Below, piece by piece: positions 29,928 to 38,389 of a DNA stretch of 64,000 bases. The notes beneath the pieces are model-generated. The model did not search any database. It saw only the letters and a program-made list of their open reading frames with translations, and had not been told where the DNA came from. Both the position numbers and the translations under genes were made by a program. The number at the start of each line of letters is the position of its first letter. Position 1 is the first letter of the stretch. Origin of the DNA: Xanthobacteraceae bacterium (lineage in GTDB: Bacteria; Pseudomonadota; Alphaproteobacteria; Rhizobiales; Xanthobacteraceae). The stretch spans positions 40,601-104,600 of the forward strand of contig JAQGJU010000030.1 of NCBI GenBank assembly GCA_028290465.1, written 5' to 3'.

Positions 29928-31349
29928 ATGGCAGACACCGCGTTTGACGTCATCATCATCGGTTCCGGCCCCGGCGGCTACGTGGCCGCGATCCGCGCCG
30001 CGCAGCTCGGCTTCAAGACCGCGATCATCGAGAAGGCCTATCTGGGCGGCATCTGCCTTAACTGGGGCTGCATTCCGACCAAGGCGCTGCTGCGCTCGGC
30101 CGAGATCTATCACTACATGCAGCACGCCAAGGATTTCGGGCTCAAAGCCGACAATGTCGGCTTCGACGCCGCCGAGATCGTCAAGCGCTCGCGCGGCGTC
30201 TCGCAGCGCCTCAATGACGGCGTCGGCTTCCTGATGAAGAAGAACAAGATCAGCGTGATCTGGGGCGACGCCACCATCGATGCGCCCGGCAAGATCACCG
30301 TCAAAGCCGCCAAGGCCGAAGCCCCGAAGGGTGCGCTGGCGCCCGGCGCCTATACGGCGAAGCACATCATCCTGGCGACCGGCGCGCGGCCCCGCGTGCT
30401 GCCGGGCCTGGAGCCCGACCAGAAGCTGGTCTGGACCTATTTCGAGGCGATGATCCCGGAGAAGATGCCGAAGTCGCTGCTGGTGGTCGGCTCAGGTGCG
30501 ATCGGCGTCGAGTTCGCCTCGTTCTACCGGGCGTTCGGCGCCGAGGTGACCATCGTCGAGGTGCTGCCGCAGATCCTGCCGGTCGAGGATGCCGAGGTCG
30601 CGGCGTTCGCCCGCAAGGCGTTCGAGAAGCAGGGCATCAAGATCCTGACCGGCACCAAGGTTACCAAGCTGGACAAGAAGGCCGACAGCGTCACGGCGAC
30701 GCTCGATGACGGCAAAGGCAAAGTCGAGACGATCACCGTCGAACGCGTGATCTCGGCGGTCGGCGTGGTCGGCAATGTCGAGGGCCTTGGCCTGGAAAAG
30801 CTCGGCGTGAAACTCGAGCGCGGCACGGTCGCGATCGACGGCTACGGCAAGACCAATGTGCCGGGCATCTATGCGATCGGCGACGTCGCCGGTCCGCCGA
30901 TGCTGGCCCATAAGGCCGAGCATGAGGGAGTGATCTGCGTCGAGGCCATCAAGGGCCTCAAGCCGCACCCGATGAACAAGAGCCTGATTCCGGGCTGCAC
31001 CTATTGCGCGCCGCAAATCGCGTCCGTCGGCCTCACCGAACAGGCCGCGAAAGACAAGAAGCTCGATATTCGCGTCGGCAAATTTCCGTTCGCCGCAAAC
31101 GGCAAGGCCATCGCGCTCGGCGAGGACCAGGGCTTCGTCAAGGTGATCTTCGACAAGAAGACCGGGCAACTGCTCGGCGCCCACATGGTCGGCGCGGAAG
31201 TGACCGAACTGATCCAGGGCTATGTGGTGGCGATGAATCTCGAAACCACTGAGGAAGAGCTGATGCACACCGTGTTCCCGCATCCGACGCTGTCGGAAAT
31301 GATGAAGGAAGCGGTGCTGGACGCCTATGGCCGCGTGTTGAACGCGTAG
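29928..31349 (+). CDS. lpdA: Dihydrolipoamide dehydrogenase (E3)
   Basis: Flavoprotein that reoxidises lipoamide in the pyruvate dehydrogenase complex. The 473-residue product has the FAD site IIIGSGPGGYVAAIRAAQLG (10-29), the redox disulfide Cys43/Cys48 in GGICLNWGCIPTK, the NAD site VVGSGAIGVEFASFYRAFGA, AIGDVAGPPMLAHKAEHEG and the C-terminal base His452/Glu457 in HPTLSE. It is separated from pdhC by about 4 kb of small accessory genes. The ATG at 29928 has AGAAGAA upstream. Confidence 0.97.
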   Translation: MADTAFDVIIIGSGPGGYVAAIRAAQLGFKTAIIEKAYLGGICLNWGCIPTKALLRSAEIYHYMQHAKDFGLKADNVGFDAAEIVKRSRGVSQRLNDGVGFLMKKNKISVIWGDATIDAPGKITVKAAKAEAPKGALAPGAYTAKHIILATGARPRVLPGLEPDQKLVWTYFEAMIPEKMPKSLLVVGSGAIGVEFASFYRAFGAEVTIVEVLPQILPVEDAEVAAFARKAFEKQGIKILTGTKVTKLDKKADSVTATLDDGKGKVETITVERVISAVGVVGNVEGLGLEKLGVKLERGTVAIDGYGKTNVPGIYAIGDVAGPPMLAHKAEHEGVICVEAIKGLKPHPMNKSLIPGCTYCAPQIASVGLTEQAAKDKKLDIRVGKFPFAANGKAIALGEDQGFVKVIFDKKTGQLLGAHMVGAEVTELIQGYVVAMNLETTEEELMHTVFPHPTLSEMMKEAVLDAYGRVLNA

Positions 31350-31433
31350 CGCAGAACGTCCCGACGTAATTGTACGGTAAGAGCATTCCACAGCGGCCGA
31401 TTCGATCTCGGCCGCGACCAGAGGGGGCGGGAC

Positions 31434-32033
31434 ATGAAAGCGGAAGACGCGGCGGAAATGATGGATACCGAACAGGCCGGCAACCGCTTCAAGAAGCGCG
31501 CCGCGATCCTGATCGCCATTATGGCGATGTTTCTCGCGGTCACCGGGCTCGGCGGGCAGAACGCCACCAAGGAGGCGATCAACGAGAACATCCTGGCCTC
31601 GAACGATTTCAACTTCTTCCAGGCCAAGAACATGCGCCAGACCAGCTTTGCGCTGGCCGCCACCGAAATCGAATTGGTGGCGCTGAAGGATCCGGCCCTA
31701 CCGGCGGAGGCCAAAGCGGCCTTGGAGAAAAAGCTCGAGGATTATCGCAAGACCATCGCCCGGTACGAGTCCGAGCCCGCGACCGGGGAGGGCAAGAAGG
31801 AACTGCTGGTCAGGGCCAAGAAGCACGAAGAAGCCCGCGATCACGCGCTCAAGCAGGATCCGTATTTCGATTACGCCGAAGCGCTGTTGCAGATTGCGAT
31901 CGTGCTGATCTCGGTTGCAATCGTGGCCGAGCAGGTCTGGCTGAGCTTCTTCGGTGCCGGTCTGGGCTTGATCGGCGCGGTGTTGACGCTCAACGGATTC
32001 CTGCTGTTGGTGAACATTCCCGGCTTCGGCTGA
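31434..32033 (+). CDS. DUF4337-family membrane protein
   Basis: A 199-residue protein with the DUF4337 layout: an N-terminal helix (AAILIAIMAMFLAVTGLGG, about 23-41), a soluble helical section with KEAINENILASNDFNFFQAK and Lys/Glu-rich coiled coil, then two closely spaced C-terminal membrane helices (about 148-190). The ATG has GGGGGCGGGAC upstream. Function is unknown. Confidence 0.85.
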   Translation: MKAEDAAEMMDTEQAGNRFKKRAAILIAIMAMFLAVTGLGGQNATKEAINENILASNDFNFFQAKNMRQTSFALAATEIELVALKDPALPAEAKAALEKKLEDYRKTIARYESEPATGEGKKELLVRAKKHEEARDHALKQDPYFDYAEALLQIAIVLISVAIVAEQVWLSFFGAGLGLIGAVLTLNGFLLLVNIPGFG

Positions 32034-32138
32034 CGCAGCCGGTTCGTGCCGGCCTAAAAAATCTGCCCGTCGTTTGCGCGAGATGCCGAACGAATAGGCG
32101 GTAACAGCGGGAAATACCGTGTCCCGTGCCCGATTTTG

Positions 32139-32155
32139 CTGGCACGGAGCTTGCT
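32139..32155 (+). promoter_or_regulatory. Sigma-54 (RpoN) promoter of the guanidine operon
   Basis: CTGGCACGGAGCTTGCT matches the sigma-54 consensus YTGGCACGrNNNTTGCW at every defined position, with GG (32141-32142) and GC (32153-32154) exactly 10 bases apart. The predicted transcript would start near 32166, a few bases before the riboswitch P1 stem. No clear NtrC site was seen upstream. Confidence 0.8.
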
Positions 32156-32172
32156 CATTAGGTGTTTGAGTT

Positions 32173-32273
32173 GGTGGCTAGGGTTCCGGCCTTCGGTTGA
32201 AGGTGACTGGTCCGAGAGCCACCGCCTGGGCCATGACAGTCCAGGTGCACGGCGGGACAAAAGCCCGGGAGAC
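32173..32273 (+). ncRNA. Guanidine-I (ykkC) riboswitch aptamer
   Basis: The conserved blocks of the guanidine-I class are all present in order: CTAGGGTTCCGG (32178-32189), CTGGTCCGAGAGCCACC (32207-32223) and GCACGGCGGGACAAAAGCC with CGGGAGA (32247-32272). GGTGGCT (32173-32179) pairs perfectly with AGCCACC (32217-32223) to make P1, and CCTGG (32225-32229) with CCAGG (32241-32245) makes a second stem. It lies 70 bases before an ABC transporter operon with an arginase-family enzyme, consistent with guanidine-induced expression. Confidence 0.95.
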
Positions 32274-32308
32274 CTCGGTGGCCGTGACTGGCATCGGAGG
32301 TTCGCGCC

Positions 32309-32338
32309 AGTCCTTCGGTCATTAAACCGACGAGGACT
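32309..32338 (+). promoter_or_regulatory. Candidate riboswitch expression platform masking the ribosome site
   Basis: AGTCCTTCGGT (32309-32319) can pair with ACCGA (32326-32330) and AGGACT (32333-32338), with a 2-base bulge. This buries the GAGGA ribosome site (32332-32336) of the binding-protein gene that starts at 32344. No T run follows, so control of translation rather than of termination is suggested. The switch mechanism is inferred. Confidence 0.5.
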
Positions 32339-32343
32339 GGACC

Positions 32344-33432
32344 ATGAAACGCTTCAAAAAATTGCTGATCGCGACCGGCCTGACCGTGGTCGTCGCCGCC
32401 GTATCGCTGGCCGGCCCGCTTGTTTCCCCGGCCCAGGCGGCGAAGAAGAAAGAATTCAACATCGCCTGGACGATCTATGTCGGCTGGATGCCGTGGCCCT
32501 ACGCGGCCGAGTCCGGCATCGTCAAGAAGTGGGCCGACAAATACGGCCTGACCATCAACGTCACGCAGATCAACGACTACGTCGAATCGATCAACCAATA
32601 CACGGCCGGCAAGTTCGACGGCGTCACCGTAACGAACATGGACACACTGACTATTCCGGCCGCCGGCGGCGTCGACACCACGGCGATCATCATGGGGGAT
32701 TTCTCCAACGGCAATGACGGCGTCGTTCTCAAGAACGCCAAGACCCTCGCCGACATCAAGGGCCGCAAGGTCAACATGGTCGAGCTTTCGGTCTCGCACT
32801 ATCTGCTGACGCGCGGCCTCGCGACGGTCAAACTGAAGGAAAAGGACATCAAGGTCGTCAACACGTCCGATGCCGATATCGTCGCCGCCTTCAAGTCGCC
32901 GGACTCGACCGCGGTCGTCACCTGGAATCCGCAATTAATGGAAGTGAAGGGTGAGCCGAAGGCGACACCGGTGTTCGATTCCAGCAAGATCCCCGGCGAA
33001 ATCCAGGATCTGCTGGTGGTGAATTCCGAGACCCTCAAGGACAATCCCGATCTCGGCAAGGCGCTGGTCGGCATCTGGTATGAGACCATCGCCCTGATGG
33101 AAGATAAGGGCGACAAGGGCAAGGCCGCGCGCGAAGCGATGGCCAAGCTTTCCGGCACCGATCTCGCCGGCTTCGAGGCCCAGCTCAAGACCACCAAGAT
33201 GTTCTACACGCCCGAGGACGCCGTGAAGTTCACGTCGAGCGCCGAACTTTCCAAGGTGATGGATCTGGTGCGCACCTTCTGCTTCGAGCACAATCTGCTC
33301 GGCGAAAAGGTTAAGTCGAAGGACGCCATCGGCATCGCGTTTCCGTCCGGCCAGGTGCTGGGTGACAAGAAAAACGTCAAGATGCGCTACGACGTCAGCT
33401 ACATGAAGATGGCGGCCGACAAGAAACTTTAG
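32344..33432 (+). CDS. ABC transporter substrate-binding protein (urea-carboxylase-region type; probably guanidine)
   Basis: A 362-residue periplasmic protein with a signal peptide (about 1-32, ending SPAQAA) and the NitT/TauT-like fold: FNIAWTIYVGWMPWPYAAES, KKWADKYGLTINVTQINDYV and FDGVTVTNMDTLTIPAAGGVD. This matches the family once named for its neighbourhood to urea carboxylase genes, many of which are now known to act on guanidine. Being directly under a guanidine riboswitch supports guanidine or a guanidinium compound as ligand. It is the first gene of a five-gene operon. Confidence 0.88.
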   Translation: MKRFKKLLIATGLTVVVAAVSLAGPLVSPAQAAKKKEFNIAWTIYVGWMPWPYAAESGIVKKWADKYGLTINVTQINDYVESINQYTAGKFDGVTVTNMDTLTIPAAGGVDTTAIIMGDFSNGNDGVVLKNAKTLADIKGRKVNMVELSVSHYLLTRGLATVKLKEKDIKVVNTSDADIVAAFKSPDSTAVVTWNPQLMEVKGEPKATPVFDSSKIPGEIQDLLVVNSETLKDNPDLGKALVGIWYETIALMEDKGDKGKAAREAMAKLSGTDLAGFEAQLKTTKMFYTPEDAVKFTSSAELSKVMDLVRTFCFEHNLLGEKVKSKDAIGIAFPSGQVLGDKKNVKMRYDVSYMKMAADKKL

Positions 33433-33469
33433 GCAAGGTTCGGATCGGGAGCCGCACATTCGCCGGGTG

Positions 33470-34279
33470 ATGAACATCCTGCCGGGGCGGGGGAGCAGGC
33501 TGCTGCTCGCCCTGCTTCCGTTCGTGCTGATTGCGCTCATCTATGTGACGCAATCGGCGCAGCGGCGGGCGGAGAATCCGAACGACAAGCTGCTGCCGCC
33601 GGTCAGCGAGATGGTCGACGCCGTCAAACGCGTCGCCTTCGAGCCGGACCGGCGTTCCGGTGAGTATGTGTTGTGGACCGACACGGCGGCCAGCCTGCAG
33701 CGGCTGGCGCTCGGTCTCGGCATCGCGACGCTGATCGGCCTGACGTTCGGGTTGGCTATCGGGGTGCTGCCGTTCGTCAGCACCACGCTGGCGCCGCTGG
33801 TCGGCGTTCTCTCGATGATCCCGCCGATGGCGGTCCTGCCGATCCTGTTCATCGTGTTCGGGCTCGGCGAATTGTCGAAGGTGGTGCTGATCATCTTCGG
33901 CGTGGCGCCGTGTCTGGTGCGCGATCTGGCGCACGCGGCCGGCAACCTGCCGCATGAGCAATTGGTCAAGGCGCAGACGCTCGGTGCCTCGACCTGGCAG
34001 ATCGCGATCCGCGTGGTGCTGCCGCAGATCATGCCGCGGCTGATCGAGTCCGTGCGGCTGATGATCGGCCCGGCATTTCTGTTTCTGATTTCGGCCGAGG
34101 CGATCGCCGCCGATGTCGGGCTCGGCTACCGGATTTTTCTGCTGCGGCGCTATCTGGCGATGGATGTCATCCTGCCCTATGTGGCCTGGATCACCTTGCT
34201 AGCCTTCATCATGGATTGGGTGCTGGCCAAACTGGCACGACATTACTTTTCGTTCGCCTACACCGTGGAGCGCCGCTGA
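33470..34279 (+). CDS. ABC transporter permease (guanidine operon)
   Basis: A 269-residue inner-membrane protein with six predicted helices and the binding-protein-dependent permease motif (EQLVKAQTLGASTWQIAIRV, the EAA-type loop). A GTG at 33467 sits directly before the ATG. The stop overlaps the ATPase start by one base (TGATG). It belongs to the NitT/TauT permease group, matching its partner receptor. Confidence 0.9.
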   Translation: MNILPGRGSRLLLALLPFVLIALIYVTQSAQRRAENPNDKLLPPVSEMVDAVKRVAFEPDRRSGEYVLWTDTAASLQRLALGLGIATLIGLTFGLAIGVLPFVSTTLAPLVGVLSMIPPMAVLPILFIVFGLGELSKVVLIIFGVAPCLVRDLAHAAGNLPHEQLVKAQTLGASTWQIAIRVVLPQIMPRLIESVRLMIGPAFLFLISAEAIAADVGLGYRIFLLRRYLAMDVILPYVAWITLLAFIMDWVLAKLARHYFSFAYTVERR

Positions 34280-35079
34280 TGAGCACGCTCGCGCTGCGTG
34301 ACGTCTGGGTCGAGTACGGCGATCAGATCGTGCTGGAGCGTCTCAACCTGGAGATCGCGTCGGGCTCGTTCGTGTCGCTGGTCGGACCGTCCGGTGCCGG
34401 CAAGAGTACGGTTTTGCGTATGGTGCTGGGCCAGGAGCGGCCGACCCGCGGCACCATCCTGCTGGACGGCGCCGATATGCCGGGCGAGCCCGGTCCCGAT
34501 CGCGGCGTCGTATTTCAGCGCTACTCGGTGTTTCCGCATCTGACCGTGCTGCGCAACGTGCTGCTTGGCTTCGAGTTTCGCGGCAGTCCGTTGCTGACGC
34601 GGCTGTTCGGCGCCAAGCGCCGCGCCGCCGTCGCCAAGAGCGAGGAACTGATCGAGGCGGTCGGGCTTAGCGCGCATCGCGACAAATATCCGAGCGCGCT
34701 GTCGGGCGGCATGCAGCAACGCCTTGCCATCGCTCAGGCGCTGGCGATGCAGCCCAAGGTATTGCTGCTCGACGAGCCATTCGGCGCGCTCGATCCCGGC
34801 ACGCGGACGCAGATGCATGCGCTGATCAAGCCGCTGTGGAAGACGCACGGTATGACCGTGCTGATGGTCACTCACGACATCAAGGAGGCCTTCGCGCTCG
34901 GCACGCGGCTGATCGCGCTCGACAAGCCCCGGATCGATCCGCAGGCGCCCGGACGCTACGGCGCGGTGATCACCTATGACCTCGATCTCACCCGCACCGG
35001 CCCTGTGCCGGTGATGGGATTTTCCAAGCCGCTCAGCCGGGCGGAAGACGCTGACATGTCGAAAGGAGCGCAATCATGA
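34279..35079 (+). CDS. ABC transporter ATP-binding protein (guanidine operon)
   Basis: A 266-residue ABC ATPase with Walker A GPSGAGKST, Q-loop VVFQRYSVFPHLTV, signature LSGGMQQRLAIAQAL, Walker B VLLLDEPFGALD and switch His in MVTHDIKEAF. About 40 residues extend beyond the usual end. Its start overlaps the permease stop and its end overlaps the hydrolase start by 4 bases, so the importer and enzyme are translationally coupled. Confidence 0.93.
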   Translation: MSTLALRDVWVEYGDQIVLERLNLEIASGSFVSLVGPSGAGKSTVLRMVLGQERPTRGTILLDGADMPGEPGPDRGVVFQRYSVFPHLTVLRNVLLGFEFRGSPLLTRLFGAKRRAAVAKSEELIEAVGLSAHRDKYPSALSGGMQQRLAIAQALAMQPKVLLLDEPFGALDPGTRTQMHALIKPLWKTHGMTVLMVTHDIKEAFALGTRLIALDKPRIDPQAPGRYGAVITYDLDLTRTGPVPVMGFSKPLSRAEDADMSKGAQS

Positions 35080-36284
35080 TGTTCAAGGGGCCGAGCAGGC
35101 GTTCACGCAAAGCCGGACAAGTGCCGGCGCCGCTACGCCAGCGCTTTCACCATCCGGATTTCGACCGCATGGCGACGCAGGGCTGGCAGGCCCTCGATGC
35201 CGAAGGCAAGCTGTCGGAAGCGGGCTGGCGCAAGGAGCAGCAATGGGCGCTCGACATGGGGCTGCCCGGCGCCGACAGCATTACCGACAAGTCGATTCCG
35301 ACGTTTTCGCGCGGTGAGTTGCCGCATTTCGCCGGCATCAATACGTTTCTCAAGGCGCCCTATGTCGAGAACGTGCGGGATGTCGCCAAGTTTGACGCGG
35401 CCGTGCTGGGCATTCCGTTCGATTCCGGCACCACCTATCGGCCCGGCACGCGGTTTGGGCCGCAAGGCATCCGGCGCATCTCGGCGCTATACACGCCGTA
35501 CAACTATGAGCTTGGCGTCGACCTGCGCGAGCAGATGACGCTGTGCGATGCCGGCGACGTGTTCACCATTCCGGGAAATCTGGAAAAGAGCTTCGACCAG
35601 ATTTCGCGCGGCGTCGCCCATGTGTTCTCATCCGGCGCGCTGCCGCTGATGCTCGGAGGCGATCATTCGATCGGATTCCCGTGCGTGCGCGGCATCGCGC
35701 AATGCACGTCGAAGCGCATCGGCATCATCCATTTCGACCGCCACATCGACTGCCAGGAAAAAGACCTCGACGAGCGCATGCACACCACGCCTTGGTACTG
35801 GGCGACCAATCTGCCGAACGTCTCGCCGACCAATCTGGTGCAGCTCGGAATCGGTGGCTGGCAGGTGCCGCGCTATGGCGTGCAGGAGGCCCGCAAGCGC
35901 AACACCAATGTGCTGACCATTGCCGACATCGAAAAGATCGGCCTGGAAAAGACCGCCGAGATCGCCCTCGAACTGGCCTGGAAGGACGCCGACGCGGTCT
36001 ACATCTCGTTCGACGTCGACTCGGTCGATTGCGGCTTCGTGCCGGGCACCGGCTGGCCTGAACCGGGCGGCTTCCTGCCGCGCGAGGCGCTCAAGCTGCT
36101 CGGCCTCGTGGCCGCCGAAGGCCTGTGCGGCCTGGAAGTGGTCGAAGTCTCGCCGCCCTACGACACGTCCGACATCACCGCGCTGTTCGGCACCCGCGTG
36201 GTGGTCGAGGCCTTGGGATCGATGGTCGCGCACGGCAAGCTCGGCAGCCATCGCCACCTGATCGACAAACCCGTCAGCTATTGA
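35076..36284 (+). CDS. gdmH: Arginase/agmatinase-family enzyme, probable nickel-dependent guanidine hydrolase
   Basis: A 402-residue ureohydrolase. Metal ligands are His197 in GGDHSIGFP, Asp221, His223 and Asp225 in HFDRHID, and Asp313/Asp315 in SFDVDSVD. It is about 80-100 residues longer than ordinary agmatinases because of an N-terminal extension, and reads GTGWPEPGG (324-332), features I associate with the nickel-dependent guanidine hydrolases (GdmH). The family splits guanidine to urea and ammonia. The riboswitch, importer and His-rich partner in the same operon support this over agmatine or arginine. A ribosome site AAAGGAG precedes the ATG. The narrow substrate call is inference. Confidence 0.8.
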   Translation: MMFKGPSRRSRKAGQVPAPLRQRFHHPDFDRMATQGWQALDAEGKLSEAGWRKEQQWALDMGLPGADSITDKSIPTFSRGELPHFAGINTFLKAPYVENVRDVAKFDAAVLGIPFDSGTTYRPGTRFGPQGIRRISALYTPYNYELGVDLREQMTLCDAGDVFTIPGNLEKSFDQISRGVAHVFSSGALPLMLGGDHSIGFPCVRGIAQCTSKRIGIIHFDRHIDCQEKDLDERMHTTPWYWATNLPNVSPTNLVQLGIGGWQVPRYGVQEARKRNTNVLTIADIEKIGLEKTAEIALELAWKDADAVYISFDVDSVDCGFVPGTGWPEPGGFLPREALKLLGLVAAEGLCGLEVVEVSPPYDTSDITALFGTRVVVEALGSMVAHGKLGSHRHLIDKPVSY

Positions 36285-36292
36285 GGCACGCC

Positions 36293-36781
36293 ATGCACCG
36301 CGGACACGATCATCACGATCACCATCATCATAATGGCGGCGGCAATGCCACGCACGGACGGGCGCAGGCCGGCCACAACCATATCACGCCGCCGCGCCCG
36401 GCCGCGCAGTGGCAGACGCCGCATCTACCGGATGCCGTGCACGCTTCGGCCGAAGGCGAGCCCGACCTCGATCTGGTCGAAGCCGCGTTCGTCGAGGCCT
36501 TTGCGGTGGCGCGCGATCCGACCAGCTTTTTGCGGTTGGCGCAGGTGCCATTTGAAGCGACCGATCCGGCCGGCACCAAACTGGTGCTGCTGCGGGTCGA
36601 GACCAACGCGGTGACCGACATCGGAGCCGTGATGCCGCATCTCGGCGGCGAGACCATGCGCTACGACCCGCTGCCGGCCAGGCTGGTGTCGCAGCGCCGG
36701 CGGTTGCGCTTTGTCTATTTCGACGGCACGGCGCCGCGGGCGCTGGAACTGGCGCAGGTGAGGGGGCTGGTCGCTACCTAA
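36293..36781 (+). CDS. His-rich N-terminus protein, possible nickel-handling partner of the guanidine hydrolase
   Basis: A 162-residue soluble protein whose first 30 residues include 11 histidines (HDHHDHHHH near the start, then HNH at 28-30). The rest is a compact domain with SAEGEPDLDLVEAAFVEAFA and LRVETNAVTDIGAVMPHLGG. I do not recognise the domain. The start is 8 bases after the hydrolase stop and no other promoter is visible, so it is the last gene of the operon. His-rich tails of this kind store or pass nickel in HypB, UreE and SlyD; the hydrolase family needs nickel, which suggests a metallochaperone. Confidence 0.75.
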   Translation: MHRGHDHHDHHHHNGGGNATHGRAQAGHNHITPPRPAAQWQTPHLPDAVHASAEGEPDLDLVEAAFVEAFAVARDPTSFLRLAQVPFEATDPAGTKLVLLRVETNAVTDIGAVMPHLGGETMRYDPLPARLVSQRRRLRFVYFDGTAPRALELAQVRGLVAT

Positions 36782-36783
36782 AC

Positions 36784-37968
36784 CTACATCCCGCCATACA
36801 GCCACGCGATGCCGTCATAGGATTGCTCCTTGGTGCGGCTGCTTAGCATGTTGTTGCGCAGCTCGGCGGTGGGGCCGCGCGCGTGATAGAACTCGCCATA
36901 GACGCGGGCCATGATCTGTACTTGCGCGGTGCGCAGATAGCGCTGCTGCTGATAGGCCAGGAAGGCCGCCGGCAGATTGTCCGGCTGCGCGGCCGCCTTC
37001 TCGGCGATGCACACGGCATCTTCGGTCGCCATGCAGGCGCCCTGCGCCAGATATTGCAGCATCGGATGCGCGGAGTCGCCGAGCAGCGTGACGTTGCCCT
37101 TGGTCCAGTCCTTGACGGGCTCGCGGTCGCACAACACCCACATCTTCCAGACATTGATCTTATCGAGCAGGCGCTGCACCTCCGGCCGTTGGCCCTTGAA
37201 CCGCTCGCGCAGCTCGACCGGATCGGCTTCGGCGTTCCAGCCCTCGACATATTTGTCGGAATGGAACACGGCGACCAGATTATACAGTTCGCCCCGGCGT
37301 AACGGATAGTGCACGAAATGCGTCTTCGGGCCGGCCCAAAGGATCACGTCCGGGCTCCACAGGTCGTCCGGCACTTCTTCGCGCTTCAGGACGCCCCGAT
37401 AGGCGATGTGGCCGGAGACGCGCGGCTTGCCGTCGCCGACGATCTTTTCGCGGATCTGCGACCACATGCCGTCGCAGGCGATCAGGGCGCGGCCCTGCAC
37501 CTTCGCGCCGCCTTTCATGGTCAGCGTGACGGTCTTGCCGTCGTCGGCGTAATCCTCGACGTGGGCGTTGGTCTCCAGCGTGACCAGCTTGCTGCTTTGG
37601 CAGGCGCGCAGGAATACGCTGTGAATGTCGGACCGGTGCGTCACCATGTACGGCTGGCCGAACCGCTCCCGGATATCCTGGCCAAGCGGCATATTGGTGA
37701 TCAAGTCGCCGGTCAGGCCGTCGCGCATTTCAAGATTGTTCGGCTCCCAGGCGTCGGCCGAAAGTTGGTCTTTCAAGCCGATCCGTTCCATCGCGCGGAA
37801 GATGTTCGGACCGAGCTGAATGCCGGCGCCAAGCTCGCGGAATTCCTCGGCCTGCTCGAACACCCGAACGGGGAAGCCCTTCAGGGACAGCGCATAGGCC
37901 GCCGCCAGCCCGCCAATGCCGCCGCCCGAAATCAGGATCGGCAGGCTCTCTGTGTTGATTTGGGGCAT
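36784..37968 (-). CDS. FAD-dependent monooxygenase, 3-hydroxybenzoate 6-hydroxylase-like
   Basis: A 394-residue class A flavin hydroxylase. It has the FAD Rossmann motif ILISGGGIGGLAAAYALSLK (11-30), the DG motif ALIACDGMWSQIRE (about 162-175) and the GD motif VTLLGDSAHPMLQYLAQGAC. The QYLAQGA segment and C-terminal tail resemble 3-hydroxybenzoate 6-hydroxylases, which give gentisate; salicylate hydroxylase is the main alternative. A GGGAGG ribosome site precedes the ATG. No gentisate dioxygenase gene is nearby. Confidence 0.85.
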   Translation of the reverse strand: MPQINTESLPILISGGGIGGLAAAYALSLKGFPVRVFEQAEEFRELGAGIQLGPNIFRAMERIGLKDQLSADAWEPNNLEMRDGLTGDLITNMPLGQDIRERFGQPYMVTHRSDIHSVFLRACQSSKLVTLETNAHVEDYADDGKTVTLTMKGGAKVQGRALIACDGMWSQIREKIVGDGKPRVSGHIAYRGVLKREEVPDDLWSPDVILWAGPKTHFVHYPLRRGELYNLVAVFHSDKYVEGWNAEADPVELRERFKGQRPEVQRLLDKINVWKMWVLCDREPVKDWTKGNVTLLGDSAHPMLQYLAQGACMATEDAVCIAEKAAAQPDNLPAAFLAYQQQRYLRTAQVQIMARVYGEFYHARGPTAELRNNMLSSRTKEQSYDGIAWLYGGM

Positions 37969-38167
37969 TCAACCTCCCGGGCGTCTGTGCGTACGCCCGT
38001 TGGGCGCTGCTTGCCGGGAAATCACCACAGGGCGGGCGGCGCCGCAATGGGGTTGCGGCATGATTAAGCCGGTCGCCGCATGCATTCATGCATGGCAATC
38101 GGCGCGTGTCCAAAGCGCCAATGTGCGAGCGCGAATTGCAGTTACCGTCGAGACTCCTAAAGGGTGG

Positions 38168-38389
38168 TCAGCCGAGCCGCCGCTCCTGCATCCGACCGCC
38201 GTCGATGCGGATCGCGGTGCGGAAGTCGTGGCCGCAGTCATCGCAGGCCCAGGTATGGCGGACCTGGCGCGCGCCGAGAAACTCGGAGGTCTCCGGCGCC
38301 AGCGCCGCCGCGCCGCAGTGCGGACAGGCGTGCAGCCCAACATGTGCCGGTGTGGATTCGAAAGGCGTCGCCGTGCGGAGCGTCGTCAT
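38168..38389 (-). CDS. Small zinc-ribbon protein
   Basis: A 73-residue protein with two CxxC knuckles, CPHCG and CDDCG, 30 residues apart, the layout of a zinc ribbon. The ATG at 38389 has an ideal AGGAGG ribosome site 5 bases upstream, which argues for this start rather than one at 38518. The role is unknown; regulation or nucleic acid binding is possible. The flanks 37969-38167 and 38390-38653 show no further gene. Confidence 0.72.
   Translation of the reverse strand: MTTLRTATPFESTPAHVGLHACPHCGAAALAPETSEFLGARQVRHTWACDDCGHDFRTAIRIDGGRMQERRLG

Noticed and set aside
32344..35079. The ABC operon as a urea transporter
   Set aside because: The receptor family is often labelled urea-related from its neighbourhood, but here the guanidine-I riboswitch and the arginase-family enzyme point to guanidine, and no urease or urea carboxylase genes are present.
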